A stretch of 64,000 bases of DNA from Salvia splendens (lineage: Eukaryota; Streptophyta; Magnoliopsida; Lamiales; Lamiaceae): NCBI RefSeq assembly GCF_004379255.2, contig NC_056039.1, positions 24,317,883 through 24,381,882 of the forward strand, written 5' to 3'. The notes under the pieces were generated by a model. That model saw nothing but the letters and a program-made list of their open reading frames with translations, had not been told where the DNA came from and did not search any database. The translations under genes were made by a program, and so were the position numbers. Numbering within the stretch: the first letter of the stretch is position 1; the number at the start of each line of letters is the position of its first letter. Shown piece after piece: positions 35,483 through 47,492 of the stretch.

Positions 35483-38400
35483 GAAGCCATTTGGCATTTT
35501 TTCATCATGGGGGTCAGTTTGTTCCCGATGGGAAGTTTGAGAGATATGAAGGTGGATCACTTGCAGCAGTAGGTGGTTATTTTGATCCTGATAGGTTTGG
35601 TTATTTTGATTTAGCGGAAAAATTGAACAAGTTAGGGTTTCAGAGGTGGAAGAGGCCTACCTTTCAGAAGCCATGTTCAGTAGATCAAATAGACATAAAA
35701 GGTGATGCTGAGGTGATGCAAATGATATCTCATTTTAAAAAAGTCAGAACTCAGATGTGCAAAGTGTATGTTGTTGATGGGCAAAAGAGTGAGCAGGACA
35801 AATCTATGGGTACTAGTATGGTAGAGAGTTTGGGTGGTCAAGGTAAGAAGCAGAATATTATTCACTCTGTGAAGAAGTCTAAGGTTGAGTCTGTGGTGAA
35901 GAGTAACATACAGTCTATCACAAAGAGAAAGAACAACTGTGAAAAATGGGAAGAATAAAGCTGTTGAAGATAGTATTGAGAAGATAGTTAATAAGAATGT
36001 AAAAAAAAAGGGAACAGAAGAGTTTGTTCCAATCTAGAGAAGAGTTAGTTGTTGATTGTACAAGTGCATCTGGGAGGCAGGATGAGAGAAGCTCTAGAAG
36101 TGCATCTAGGAGCATGACTGAAATAGGTTCTGGAAGTGCATCCGGGAACAAGAATGAGAGAAGTACAATTGTGAGCATGACTGAGAGGGGCTCTAGGAGT
36201 ACATCTGTGAGCATGAACGAGAAAAGTGCATCTGTGAGTAAGATTGGGACAGAATGTGTGTTAGAAGGGGCAGGTGAGGGACTAGGTGTTGGAGCTTGTG
36301 AGGTAGTAGGTGCTGGAGCTTAAGAGGTAGTAGGTTCTAGAGCTTCTGAGCTAGTATAGGTGTTGGAGCTTGGGAGGGATTTGATGACAGTGATGAAGAT
36401 GAGAGTTATATACCATCTTGTGAAGAGGAGGAAACAGATGATGACATGGATACTGAGGAGTTAGTTTCTGAAGATGAAGAATACACACAAGGCATGATGA
36501 AACTGAAACAAAAAGAAGTGTTTGTTATAACTGATAACATGTTTCATGGGTTGGTTGATGGAGTTAAGAAGAGTGACTATGTATCAGACTATGAAAACTC
36601 TGAAGAAGATGCCATATACTCGGACTCAACTGATTATGAAGATGAAGCTAGAAGAACTAGGGACAGACATGCTAAGGTAATGTATGATCCCAGGTGTGAT
36701 CAGAAGCTAATGAAATTATCCGTGGGCATGGGCTTTGGTGATGGTTTTCAAGCTAGAGATGTCATCACAGATAATGCAGTGGAAAATGGATGGTTCTGTT
36801 CAGGTAGTTTGGTTTCTAAAAAATGGTGTTGTGGTAATAAAGAAATTGGATGATGTTCACACTTGTCCAAGAGCTATGAGAAATAAGCTTGTCACATCTA
36901 CTTGGATTGCTAGGAAGTATTTATATGTCTTTAGGCTTAATCGATCAATGAGTTGCAAAGATTTGGGTAGAGACCTGATGCAAAGGTATGCTTTTGATGC
37001 AACAAAGTGGAGGTTGTATCATGCTAAGAGGAAGTCCATTGATTTGTTGGTGGGCACTGTGGAAGAGCATTATGCAAAGTTAAGGAGCTATACTTTGGAG
37101 TTGGGTAGATCTGACAAAGAGGGCAGGTTTGAACTGCATGTGGATGTAGGTGCAGTGTTTGAGGCAATGTATATTGGGTTCAGTGGTTTAAAAAAGGGTT
37201 TCATGAAGGGATGTAGGAGAGTCATTGGGTTAGATGGTGCTTTCCTAAAGGCATACCTAGGAGGGATCTTGCTGTCAGTAAGGATAGATGGTAACAATCA
37301 GATATACCCTATAGCATGGGCTATGGTTGAAGTTGAAAATGAGGTGTGTTGGAGTTAGTTCATTAAAATTCTGGCTGGGGAGTTGAACCTGGGAGAAGGA
37401 GTGGGAATTACAATCATCAGTGATGAACAAAAGGTATAATGTGAATTCTCGACATTCATGTAGTGTACTGTACTGTACTAATCTAATTATAATAATGCAT
37501 TCATTTTTATGCAAGGCCTTGAGAATGTTGTGAAGGCGATTATTCCAATGGCTGAGCACATAAATTGTGCCAGACATATTTATGCAAATTGGAAGAAAAC
37601 TCACAAAGGCCCAGCATTGAAGCAGATTTTCTGGAAGCTAGTTAGAAGTACATACATGGAGGAGTATGATGGTGCATGTAAAGTGTTAGAGAAAGAAGAT
37701 GGGCAGGCTTATGCTGATCTGATGAACAAGAACCCTAGCGGGTTCTGTAAGGCCTTTCTCACTCCACTTCAATGCTCTGATGCAATTCTAAACAATGTAT
37801 GTGAATGTTTCAATGCATATATTCTTGAGGCAATGAGTAAACACATTATAGACATGCTAGAGGATATTAGAACTGCACTGATGGAGAGGTTGTATAGGAA
37901 GAATGTAGACATTGAGAGTGTTGATAAGAGTTCAAGCATATGTCCAAAAGTGAGGAAGAAAATTGATAATATGATTTATGAGAGTAGAAACTGCACATCT
38001 ATTCCTTCAATAGGTTGGATATTTGAAGTCAGACACTTCCAGGATAGGTTTGTTGTTACTCCTTCCTTGAGGCAGTGCGGATGTAGGAAATCGGAGTTGA
38101 CTGGAATCTCTTGTGTGCATGGATGTGCTGTTATTAACTTCCTCAAGCATGATGTGGATGACTATGTTCATGAGTACTTTTCAGTGAGTAAGTACAAGTT
38201 GGCTTATGGTTATGGGCTGCCAGCTTTGAATGGAGAGAAACTATGGCCGTCTGCAGAAGGTTATCCTGGTGTTCCACCACATGTTAGTAAGATGTCAGGT
38301 AGGCCTAAGAAGGTGAGGAGGAGGGATCCATATGAAAAGGATCCACTGCACCCCAACAGGCTTAGGAAAATATGGTGATGACTTGTCAGAATTGCTTGCA

Positions 38401-38721
38401 AGAAGGCTGCAACTCTAGGAGTTGCAAAAATGATACTATTGAGAAGCCACCTAAACCACAGATAAGTAACTGTCAATACTATACATATTTAGTATTTAGT
38501 ATGATATCTAAGGCTTGTGAAATAACTACTCAACTTCAGGCCAAAATGGGGAGACCTCGCAAGGCGCCACTGCAATCCACAACACCAACTGGCACCACTG
38601 CTGTTCCAGGGAGAGGCAGAGGTCGAGGTGGAAGAAGAGGTGGAGGTCGTCGTGGAGGTCGTGAGGGAACTAGATCTGTTACTAGAGCTGTTCTTACACA
38701 AGAAAGTCACACCGGCATTTG
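35483..38721 (+). pseudogene. MuDR/MULE transposase, several lesions
   Basis: Order of regions: an N-terminal part ('FFHHGGQFVPDGKFERYEGG', 35483-35956), a low-complexity acidic Ser-rich part, the MULE DNA-binding-type region ('AVENGWF...DDVHTCPRAM', to about 36880), the transposase core, a SWIM zinc finger ('CGCRKSELTGISCVHG', about 38080-38125), a zinc knuckle ('CQNCLQEGCNSRSC', with Cys where His is usual) and an Arg/Gly-rich tail to 38721. Core acidic residues are visible in 'GLDGAFLK' (about 37230), 'IISDEQK' and 'NNVCECFN'. Lesions: a frame change near 36820, TAG for Trp at about 37357, an intron acceptor AG changed to AA near 37508, and a frameshift near 38372. Confidence 0.88.
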
Positions 38722-39227
38722 AGAGCTTGACTACTGTTGTCGTTTGGATTGAAACTTGAAACAATTGTGTCAGTTGTATGGATTTAGTTTGTGTATTTTG
38801 TATGGATTTCAGACAATCGTACTATGTCATTTAGCTTGACTGATGTAGTTTGGACTAATGGATGGATTGTCCTATTTTGTTACTGATATGTGATAATCCA
38901 GTTCGTACTACTGTTGTGTTTGATCGCATTAACTCATTTGCATTTTTTAGAGGAACAAGTGCATGAATATCACAAAAATATGTGATTGAATTCGACTACA
39001 TAAGAACACAAAACATCACAGATAAAGTAGTTGTCCATAGCCTAAACACTGAAATTGTACTACATAACCTAGATAATTATCCAAATGACAACACATAAAA
39101 ACACAATAGCCATTTTCAGATTTTTGTTTGTGCAACGCAGATTGTCGATAACATGTTGGAGTGCTTCAATGTTATCGTTTTTTGAACAAACTTCGTCTTG
39201 AAGTATATCTTGCGTAGAAACTCTCCT

Positions 39228-39494
39228 TTAAAATGCCTCTTCCATACTATCCCTCTCCATCTTCAATTTTTGAACATAGTATTCTTGATTCGGTGATAGA
39301 GACGGATCAATCCATCGAAAAAAATTGCAATCGTCATGCTTCCATACTTGGCAACGATAGAAACGTCGTCCATGATTAGCCTCAGTCTTTGAGGTCACAA
39401 CATCCGCTTCAAGGCCGTGGTTACAAACCACTGCTTCCGGCAGCCTTGGCCAAGTGTTCATGCTCGAATTCGACGATGTGGACATCCTACACAA
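39228..39494 (-). CDS. Small GRF-type zinc-finger ORF inside the MULE
   Basis: An intact 88-codon ORF lies antisense to and downstream of the transposase. Residues about 24-62 read 'CNHGLEADVVTSKTEANHGR', then 'RFYRCQ' and 'CNFFRWID', which matches the zf-GRF pattern (C...H...C...C, with a CxFFxW core). A charged C-terminal helix ('YYVQKLKMERDSMEEAF') follows. GRF fingers bind single-stranded nucleic acid in known proteins. Small ORFs of this type recur in plant transposons, so it may be an accessory gene or a capture. It is the only unbroken ORF in this MULE; whether it is expressed is unknown. Confidence 0.65.
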   Translation of the reverse strand: MCRMSTSSNSSMNTWPRLPEAVVCNHGLEADVVTSKTEANHGRRFYRCQVWKHDDCNFFRWIDPSLSPNQEYYVQKLKMERDSMEEAF

Positions 39495-40398
39495 ATATCA
39501 AGCAAAACACATACATTATGTTCGAAATACCAAACTGAATTCAAACTTGGATTCGAAAAATTCGAATAACAAACTGAAATCCAAATTCTGAATTCATTGT
39601 TCCATGGTGTTCGAAATACCAAACTGAATTCAAAACTTGAATTCGAAAACTTCGAATGCCAAACTAAATTAAAAAATCTGAATTCATTTTTCCAAATACG
39701 AACACCAAACTGACATCAATTGACTCCATTTTGGGAGGGATGAAACCAATTGAAATCGCACATTGAATTTAAGTCGAAGTCGTTGCGAACTCAATTGAAA
39801 TAATTGCAAAATCCTCACCTCAACCACGTCGAAATCCTCACCTCAACCAATTCACGTTCAAATCGCGGCGAATTGCCCGGAAGACGCAAGCCAAGAACCG
39901 TAATTATTACCCAGAAATCGATGTGAAATGCCTGAAGCTATTGGTAGACCGAATTCACCAAGGGAGGGATTCGAAACCTAAGAACACGAAACTAGGCTTC
40001 TAATTTGATTTGGGAATGGTTTAGGGATGTATATAGTTGATTTTTTAATTTACCATGTGAAACGAAGTCGTTTTGTATGTTAGAAACGACGCCGTTTCAC
40101 AGAATTCCGCCGATTGCCACGTCCTACTTCAGGCATGCCCCGTCAGCATTTTTAATGCCGGAAAACACCTGGGTCGGGTTAAATGGGAAATCGCAAACGC
40201 CCGGTTAAGTTCATGACATTACACGATACTTTCAAAGTTCATGGAAAAACCAGAAAATAGTGAAAGTTAATGACTTTAGAATCAGTTACCCCTTTTTTAA
40301 ATATTCAAAATATGTTCCCGACCTATTGTTGTTAATCCAAGTGAGACTGAACTTAAATTCTTACACTTAATTAATCTATTAACATAATGCCAACAGTA

Positions 40399-40652
40399 CT
40401 CCCTTCGTTCCATAGTAGTAGAGTCATTTTGTCATTTTGGTACGTTCCATAGTAATGGAATGATTTCTCTTTTTTAGTAAAAGTCAATATATTTTTACTT
40501 ACTTACTTTTCTCTCTATTACTTTATTCTCTTTTCATATTTCTACCGTTTTCATTTCCACTTTATTTTTCCTTTTACTTAATTCACCTAATACAATTTTT
40601 CTTAAAGCTCGTGCTGAAAATAAACGCCTCCATTACTATGAAACGGAGGGAG
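40399..40652. mobile_element. Stowaway MITE
   Basis: The ends 'ctcccttcgttccatagtag' and 'actatgaaacggagggag' are inverted and flanked by TA on both sides. The first germin block lacks it at the corresponding place (about 22660), so it arrived after the duplication. Confidence 0.8.
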
Positions 40653-41149
40653 TAAAAATTGAATTTGAAAATATAATTTAAAAATAATATTATAAAACAA
40701 AGGAAATTATGGATATTTTGACTTTTATAAATATATTCTGGGGTGCATTCTTGCTCAAATCGGATAACCACTAAAATATATCAATATCAAGACCATCAGT
40801 TCAAGATTTAAATTTTTAGGCTAATTGTTTCACTCATTGATATGTCTACAAATTAATTTGGGAAATAGTTACTGTGCCGGCAAATGAAAACCCCTTGGTA
40901 ATTACCAAAACAGGTTGTAGTTTTATAATACTAGTACAATATTTCTTTTGCATTTGCAACTGTTAAAAGTAGAGCGGAACAAGTAATTTCGAGTTATGGG
41001 TACTTTCCGTTAATTAAAATTGAACTCCTACTAAGCTATTTGTACCATGTCCCATTTCTGGTTAGTTCCAAATTATTCTTTTTTCTTTGGCACAAATTTT
41101 ATTCAAACTTCTTCTTTTACTCTTTTTTTTTTCTTCATATTTTATTACT

Positions 41150-41362
41150 CCCGCCGTTCTATTAAACTTCATTTTTCACTTATTCTTTTACTGTTTCTCT
41201 TTCTCCCCTATTTTATGTAGTGTTTTTTGTTTATAAAATGAAGGGAATAAAATAAGAGAGAGAATAAAGTAGAGATTATGTTACTTTCATTTAGAAAATG
41301 TGTTATTTTTAGTGGGACAACCAAATAAATGTGCCACTTTTAATGGAATGGAAAGGGTATCT
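41150..41362. mobile_element. Stowaway-like MITE, orthologous to 24244-24428
   Basis: The ends are 'ctcccgccgttctattaaac' and 'ttttaatggaatggaaaggg'. The same MITE and flanks occur in the first germin block. The Harbinger element at 41389 begins just beyond it. Confidence 0.65.
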
Positions 41363-41388
41363 TTTATGCTTTATTATCTATCCACTTC

Positions 41389-42692
41389 ATGGAGAACGAC
41401 AGGAACTCCCCCGCCACGAGCGAGTCACAGACTCCGACGTTTCCCGCCGAACTGGAGGGAAACTCTAGCGGAAATGCGACAACGGTTCCGGCAATGTCGG
41501 GGATGGGTGGAATGGGTAGGATGGGTGGTATGGGTGGGATGGGTGGGATGAGTGGTATGATGTCCCCTTACTGCAATATGTACAATTGGATGGGTGGGAT
41601 GGGTGGTATGGGTGGTATGATGCCCAGGGCAGCGGGGATGGGGGCATGACCCCAAATATGATGGGGATGGGGATGGGGATGGGGGGCATGACCCCAAATA
41701 TGATGGGGATGGGTGGGATGATGCCGACGATGATGCAGACCATGCCTGGGGGAGGGGGTGGCAGGGGCCCTGAACCACTAGCGGCAGATGTCTATCGGCC
41801 GGTTATTGATATGTTGTCTACTGATACCCCCTCCAGTTTTGTTCCTGAGACTCAGTTCACCGGCGTGGATACTTTCTCTTTTGAGGAGTTGGGGCTATCT
41901 CCAGTCAGGGAGACTCCCGATGATGTGGGGACAGCGGCAAGGGGCAGGGGCAAGGGCCGTGGCAGAGGCAAGGGCAAGGGGAAAGCCACGGGCTCTTCCT
42001 CGCGAACGGTGGCTGAGGAAGAGGATGATGAGGAGACGGGAAAGAGGACGGTCTGGAGCGTGTGGGAAAACGTCGCGCTTTCGAAGGCTAGGGTTTCAAT
42101 AGTCGAGGATCCTATGTCGGTGCTAACCAGCATATTGACAGACTGTGGCATCGCGTCGCTGAAGCCTACCTCACACACAAACCGGCTGGGGCGAAGTGTC
42201 GCGTGCCCGAACAATGCCGGAAACAGTGGGAGCGGTTGAGGCCTAAGCTTAGTCGATTTGCCGGCCTCTACCAAAACAATCTCCGCCAGGCAACCAGCGG
42301 TATGTCCGAGGATGATGTGAAGAACCGTGCCTTGGCGCAGTACCCCGACAGATCCTTGAAGTTCAAAGATTTCGACTAGTGGGAGGCCTATCTCATGGTG
42401 AAGGATTCCAAAAAGTTTTGTAGGGGTGTCGAATCGGGCTGGCAGAAGCGGATGAAGATCAACGCTTCCGGTGAATACAGCAGCAGTGCTGGTTCGCACG
42501 AGCTCCCGGAAGTCGAGGAAGTGTCCCCGCTACCTCAATCAGACTCGCGCCGGCGTCGTCGCCCGATTGGGCAAAAGGCTGCGCAGCGGAAGGCTAGGGG
42601 AAGCAGCAGTGGTAGCGGGTCGTTCGAGGTCGAATCGGAGGCCCCTGCTCCCCCAGAAGAGTACGATCATCTCGCCCGCGCAGATAACGACT
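41389..42692 (+). pseudogene. PIF/Harbinger ORF1 (SANT/NAM-associated type), frameshifted
   Basis: The N-terminus is 'MENDRNSPATSESQTPTFPA', followed by a long Met-Gly repeat ('GMGGMGGMGG...') written in atgggtggg triplets. Then come 'RTVWSVWENVALSKARVSIVEDP', 'YVGANQHIDRLWHRVAEAYL', 'CRVPEQCRKQWERLRPKLSRF', 'QATSGMSEDDVKNRALAQYP' and, at the end, 'RRRRPIGQKAAQRKARG'. This is the Myb/SANT-like plus NAM-associated layout of the second protein of plant PIF elements, which pairs with the DDE transposase. Frames shift near 41645 and at 42112 (one base missing after GATCC), and a TAG interrupts near 42378. No matching transposase is in this copy. Confidence 0.78.
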
Positions 42693-43194
42693 AGTTTGGT
42701 CCGGACCATGCATAGGTGGCATAGCACGACAGATCCTATGTACAAAAGGATGTTGAATAATGTCATCGATGGATGTCGGCGCGATTTGGGGATGCCACCC
42801 ATTGGAGATGATGGCGCCGAGAATAGCGGCGGGGATGACAGGGGCGGCACGGGCGACGAGGACAACGCGGAGCGAGCCGAGTCGAAATTTTCCCGTATTA
42901 TGTTATTTTTATTATGTAATTTTTTTCTTTTTTTTATGTAATTTTTTTTAATGAAGCATTCACAATTTTCCCGTATTCCGTGTCAAAATTATAATTCCGT
43001 TGCGTTTATAAATAATTGTGATTTTTTTTTATTGCGGGAAGTCCTAGTGGGAAGGGCGATGGGAATGGCGGATTGTGAAGAGGATGTCCTAGTGACGTGA
43101 CAGTTGGATGGGAAGTCCCAGTGACATGGCAGGAGGTGTTTTTGGGAAGTCCTACTGGATGTCCGAATGGGACATCCGTGCATTGGAGATGCTC
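42693..43194 (+). mobile_element. 3' end of the Harbinger element
   Basis: Non-coding sequence runs to a terminus that reads GAGCATCTCCAATGCACGG on the minus strand (43176-43194), followed by TAA, the usual Harbinger target triplet. The corresponding left terminus is not found before 41389, so the 5' end is deleted. Right of 43197 the germin-block sequence resumes. Confidence 0.6.
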
Positions 43195-43197
43195 TAA

Positions 43198-44029
43198 GTA
43201 AGGAAATAAGAATTGGAAAATAAATTAAATAAAATCGCCAGATAGATACTTCAATCTCTTTCATCATAGTGTGATAGTAATTTCTTCTATTAGACTTATC
43301 GTTTGATAGAATGCTGTCAACACATTTCAACGTTTGATAAAATGCAGTCAACACAATGTAGAAAGTTAAAACTTGATGGTTGAATAGCAGGATTAGCAAA
43401 GTCCCATCTATAAAAAGAAATCTGCAAAAAGATACTCTCTAATCTCTAAGTTATTTGAGTTAGTATTTTATTTTAAGTTTTTCCAAATTATTTAATTCAT
43501 TTTCTTCTATAGCTAAAACTAAAAAAAATCTAATCTTACTTATTTTATTCACTCTACAACAATGTTTCTTAACCATTTCATCTATTCAATCATGGCCCCA
43601 CACCACTTTTTATCTCATTTTTAACTTAAAATATAATACCTACAACCGTTCATCTCTCCACCATCTCTTCTCTTAATTATTTATTGGTCCTACTACTTCA
43701 TTTCCTTTTTATTTTCTTTTTCCCAAATAATTTAATACTCCCTCCGTCCCATTAAATATGCAACATTTGCTTTTCGGCACAAGATTTTATGTAGTGTTGT
43801 TTTGTGAGTTAATGAAGAGAGAGTAAAATAAGAGCGAAGAAAAAGTAGAGAGAGTATTGTTTCCATTTTTAGAAACGTTTCATTTTTAATGGGACAGACC
43901 AAAAAGGAAAACGTTTCATTTCTAATGGGACAGAGGGAGTATAAATTAAACATTATATTTAAATTATAGATATGACATTTTATTGAAAAAAAATTAAAAT
44001 TACATAATTGAAATCCTATAATTGTAATT
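43198..44029. other. Intergenic with a Stowaway MITE
   Basis: 43198-43290 is the tail of the duplicated germin block. A Stowaway with ends 'ctccctccgtcccattaaat' and 'atgggacagagggag' lies at 43739-43940. The remainder is AT-rich and shows no gene. Confidence 0.6.
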
Positions 44030-44499
44030 TATTATAAGAAATAAATACATAATCCTAAAATCGAATCGGTAGAAAAAACCATCAATAGAATTTTAGTGGA
44101 AAAGCAGCTACGATTACTGAGAGTTACACTAAAAAAATATTGTGGGAGATCGGCTATACATTGCCAAATCTGGACCAAATGTGTTCGATTAGACCTTCCT
44201 GGACTTGGGTGTGGGCGATGGAATCGCACGTCGTTGCCTGACATTGTAAGAACTTGCGGAATGGTGTCGGCGCATCCTAGCATGGGGACTGTTTGCGGTG
44301 GAGCTGCTAGGAGTATCTTCATTGAACCAATTTTCCGCGTTTGGTCCTTCTTCTACAATTATCGTGTTATGCATGGTTAATACATACATGATGTTGGTGA
44401 GGTTTTGTACATACCAAGAACGACCTGGGACTTTATGAAAATCGTGAACCGTGCTTGTAGAACCCTGAACGTTCATTCCACATCTTTTCGAACTGACTC
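44030..44499 (-). pseudogene. Harbinger transposase, C-terminal part (split by a hAT element)
   Basis: On the minus strand the C-terminal third of a HARBI1-like DDE transposase is readable: 'VQGSTSTVHDF', 'RSWYVQNLTNIMYVLTMHNTIIVEEG' and a closing 'RSNTFGPDLAMYSRS'. The 'MHNTIIVE' motif is diagnostic of the family (usually 'MHNMIVE'). The upstream part continues at 54091-54425, on the other side of the 9.6-kb hAT insertion. Small indels break the frame. Confidence 0.78.
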
Positions 44500-44710
44500 T
44501 TGCTTAGTATGGGTGAGCATTTGGGTTTTTGTTCGGTTTTTTGCCCAAACCGAACCAAAACCGAATTTAGTTCAAAACCCAAACTGAACCGAACCCGATA
44601 AACCGAACACCCAACGTAAAGAACCAAACAAAACCGAAAAAAACCAAAATTTTAAAAAAAAATCAAAAACCCGAAAAAATATGGAATATTTATTAATATA
44701 TATATATATA

Positions 44711-44959
44711 GGGGTGCGTTAAAATGATAACCATATTTATGGTGATAACCTAATAACCTATCATTTTATGGGTCAAAAAAATCATTTTTACTAAAAATAA
44801 TATTTATACACTGTAAAATGATATTTTTTCAGCATGTATAGAATGATACTTTTAATCCATAAAATGATATTCTATTTTATAAAATGATATATTTCGTCCA
44901 TAGAATGATAGGTTATTAGGTTATCACCATAAATATGGGTTATCATATGATCACATCCT
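44711..44959. mobile_element. MITE of the CATTTTAT family
   Basis: Inverted ends of about 45 bp contain 'ggtgataacctaataaccta' on the left and its exact complement on the right, with termini GGGGTGCG and, inverted, AGGATGTGATC. It is flanked by TA tracts. The body repeats aaaatgat/atcatttt at 20-25 bp. Termini and motif match the large FAR1-type element at 45201-53455, so this is its likely non-autonomous partner. Confidence 0.8.
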
Positions 44960-44971
44960 TATATATATATA

Positions 44972-45180
44972 GGGTCATGATAATCTACAAACTCTTTATA
45001 ATACAAACTATACAAACTTTAAGCGTTGACATTGTTGACATTCCCCCAGTGACAGAATTTGTATTAGGCGTTCACATTGACATATGAATCCCATTGCTAA
45101 CCGTTGATTACTTACAAGGAGTGTGTAGGATTAAAGTTTGTAGTTTATATTATAGATAGGAGTTTGTATTTGATCACACC
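44972..45180. mobile_element. MITE with 'caaact' inverted ends
   Basis: The left end 'gtcatgataatctacaaact' pairs with the complement of 'agtttgtatttgatcacacc' on the right. TA tracts flank it. Related sequence is found in intron 2 of the thioredoxin-like gene and intron 3 of the PTI1-like gene, so this is a small dispersed family. Confidence 0.75.
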
Positions 45181-45479
45181 TATATATATATATATATATA
45201 GGGGTGCATTATAATGATAACACCAATTTGTGTGATAACCCTACAACTAAATCTCCACCACACATTTTAAAAATATGTGGTCTGGATTTAATCTAACAAA
45301 ACTATCATATTTCGGATATATTAAGGGCAAAATTGTCATTTCGTTATAAAATTGGGCGGGTAAGAAGAAAACGTGAATTAAACACTGCATTCAATTTCTC
45401 TCACACTCAAACCATCCGAATCGCATTTCAAACCCTTGCTTCTTCAGTTTCGAAGGAAAAATCATCCAAATTCTAGAAT

Positions 45480-47490
45480 ATGTCGAAGGAAAACGCTCAA
45501 GCATCATCGAAGAAAGGCTGGATAAAGTTTATTACTTATTTCACTTTTGTTTTTGCTCGATTTTATCATTTTGCCAGAGATTCTCGTAAAACGCTTTGGT
45601 TTAGAAGCAATTTTTTTTGTGTTGATTTTGTGAGTAGTGTTTTGTTCTACTTAAGTGACAAGTTATGCTCTCTCTGCTTTTTTGAACTCATTGAAATTTA
45701 GAAAATGATAGTTTCAGAAGGTAAAATGATAGTTGTACTTGATAAAATGATGGTTTAAGATTATGAAATGATACTTTGGGTAGATAAAAAGATATTTGTG
45801 CAGATAAATGATGGTTTTAAATTATAAAATGATAGTTTCAGGGGATAAAATGATACTTTGACTTTATATAATGACATAAACCGTTTAACACACTGAAATC
45901 TTTTGATTATTAGGAAAGAACATTCGTGATGATGATGATGATAGACTATTAGCAGATGAAATACAAAATATAAGAAATAAGAAGAAGAGAAAGAATGATG
46001 ATGCAACTAATGGTAAGGAAGCTTCAAAGAAGGGCATGGAAATAGTCGTTCAAGATGATACAGTCATTAAGACAACGACTTTGGCGGGAAGAAGGAATAC
46101 TGACTTCTTCGTTGACATGCTTGAATCTCTAAACAAGAATCAAAGAATAGCTGTTCGAGAGATTGGGTTTGGCGCACTCCTAAACTTCAATATAAGAAGT
46201 TTCCCAAGAGCATTGGCATATTATTTGATTTACAACTTTATCCCTAAAAGTTCATCAATTAAATTGAACAGCGGGGAATCACTTTTTTAGATGATGAAGA
46301 TGTTCACATAACTCTTGGGTTCCCGACCGGATCTTTACCTATGAAGAGGATCAAATTTCAGAAAAATATCAACATCAAAACTCAAATTGCTAGATTCTGT
46401 AAATGTGGAGAGAAAAAAATGGTGCCAAAGTATTTTGTAGAGCAGATGGAGAGAGACGAAGAAGGTGGTGAGTGGTTCAAATGGAATTTTATGGTTCTCG
46501 TGGAGTATGCCTTGATTAACACTCCTGCTGATGGAAATATGAGCCCACAAATTTTAGATTACATAGCTGATGTTGAGAAGATCAAACAATACAATTGGTG
46601 TAGCTATGTCATATCTAAATTGCATGAAACACAAAAGAGATGGAAAAACAACACAACAAAGATATTTACCGGACCAGTTATCTTTGTAGTGGTAAGAATA
46701 TATTTGTTTTCCATTGTCTATGAATCTATTTACAGAAAAACTAATATTTTGTTTTTGTTAATGTAGGCTTGTTACGTGGACAGAATTGTCTATGAAAAAA
46801 AATGGTGCCAAGATGTTATCCAACAGTTAAAGGATGGACTGCCGAACTGTAGAAAGAAAGACAAAGAGCAGAAATGAATGATTCAGATTTTGGTCTGGGT
46901 CATAAGTATGACCGATATAAAAAGCATCCACATGAAGAGAATGATGAAGATGATGAATCTGAAGATGAAGATGATGAACCTGAAGATGTAGAAGCTTTGA
47001 AGATGAATGATCATGATGAAGAGGGACAACCAATGGAAGTCAAGAAAAGACTTTCATAGATAAATGGAAGGAAGCTGCCAGGGATTGTAAAGCCTCAATG
47101 TTGAAGATGGTTGATGTCCATGAAGCAGTGCCGGATGAACTCAGGAACATTAATAGCTTTAAGATAATCTGTGATACAACAAGAAATGCAATGGGATTGA
47201 GAGAGGAAGGTGTGCAGCATGCTATAAAAAGTCAGAAAACAATGACCCATGCTATGAGCAATGATGAAATTGACGATCCTGAATGGATCGATATCATGAT
47301 TGAGCTAACTAAAGCTGCTGAGAGGACATGTATACTGAAAAATAGGAATGAGTTCCCTACCTTCACTCTGATACCGGAATATGACTACACTCCTGATGAG
47401 AATCAAAATTTTAATCGGGAAAAGGATATGGAGAAGGAAAAAGATGATGAGGTGGAAAACGAGCAAGAGAAACATAATGGAAAAAACTCT
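45480..47490 (+). pseudogene. MULE-associated gene, Ulp1-class N-terminal region
   Basis: Exon 1 is 45480-45516 ('MSKENAQASSKK'). Exon 2 starts at 45914, and the phase joins cleanly to 'GKNIRDDDDDRLLADEI'. Conserved text follows: 'VREIGFGALLNFNIRSFPRA', 'LAYYLIYNF', 'DVHITLGFPTGSLPM', 'QYNWCSYVISKLHETQKRW', 'FTGPVIFVV', then after an intron 'ACYVDRIVYEKKWC'. This is the usual N-terminal region of plant transposon genes that end in a Ulp1/C48 protease domain. Here the gene stops at an inversion point (47490) before any protease domain. Lesions: the intron 1 donor is GC where the sister copy has GT, one base is missing at about 46285 ('CTTTTTTAG'), and there is a frame change near 46865. Intron 1 is filled with 21-bp repeats. 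The family name is an inference. Confidence 0.6.
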
Positions 47491-47492
47491 TT

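Larger units (their letters stand above)
34796..40292 (+). mobile_element. MULE (Mutator-like element), 5.5 kb
   Basis: The long terminal inverted repeats start GGGGTAACTG on both strands and stay alignable for at least 100 bp (34796-34895 against 40193-40292), through 'ctaaagtcattaactttc' and 'gtaatgtcatgaacttaa'. It interrupts the germin-block duplication: sequence either side rejoins to match 22540-22660. The flanks are t/a-rich (ctttttaaa/ttttttaaa), so the expected 9-bp duplication cannot be delimited exactly. It carries a MuDR-type transposase on + and a GRF zinc-finger ORF on -. Confidence 0.9.

Noticed and set aside
36024..36323. Ser-rich ORF as an independent gene
   Set aside because: It lies within the low-complexity acidic part of the MULE transposase gene and is best seen as a piece of that pseudogene.
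46827..47033. His-rich minus-strand ORF
   Set aside because: It is the antisense of an acidic Asp/Glu stretch in the Ulp1-class gene.
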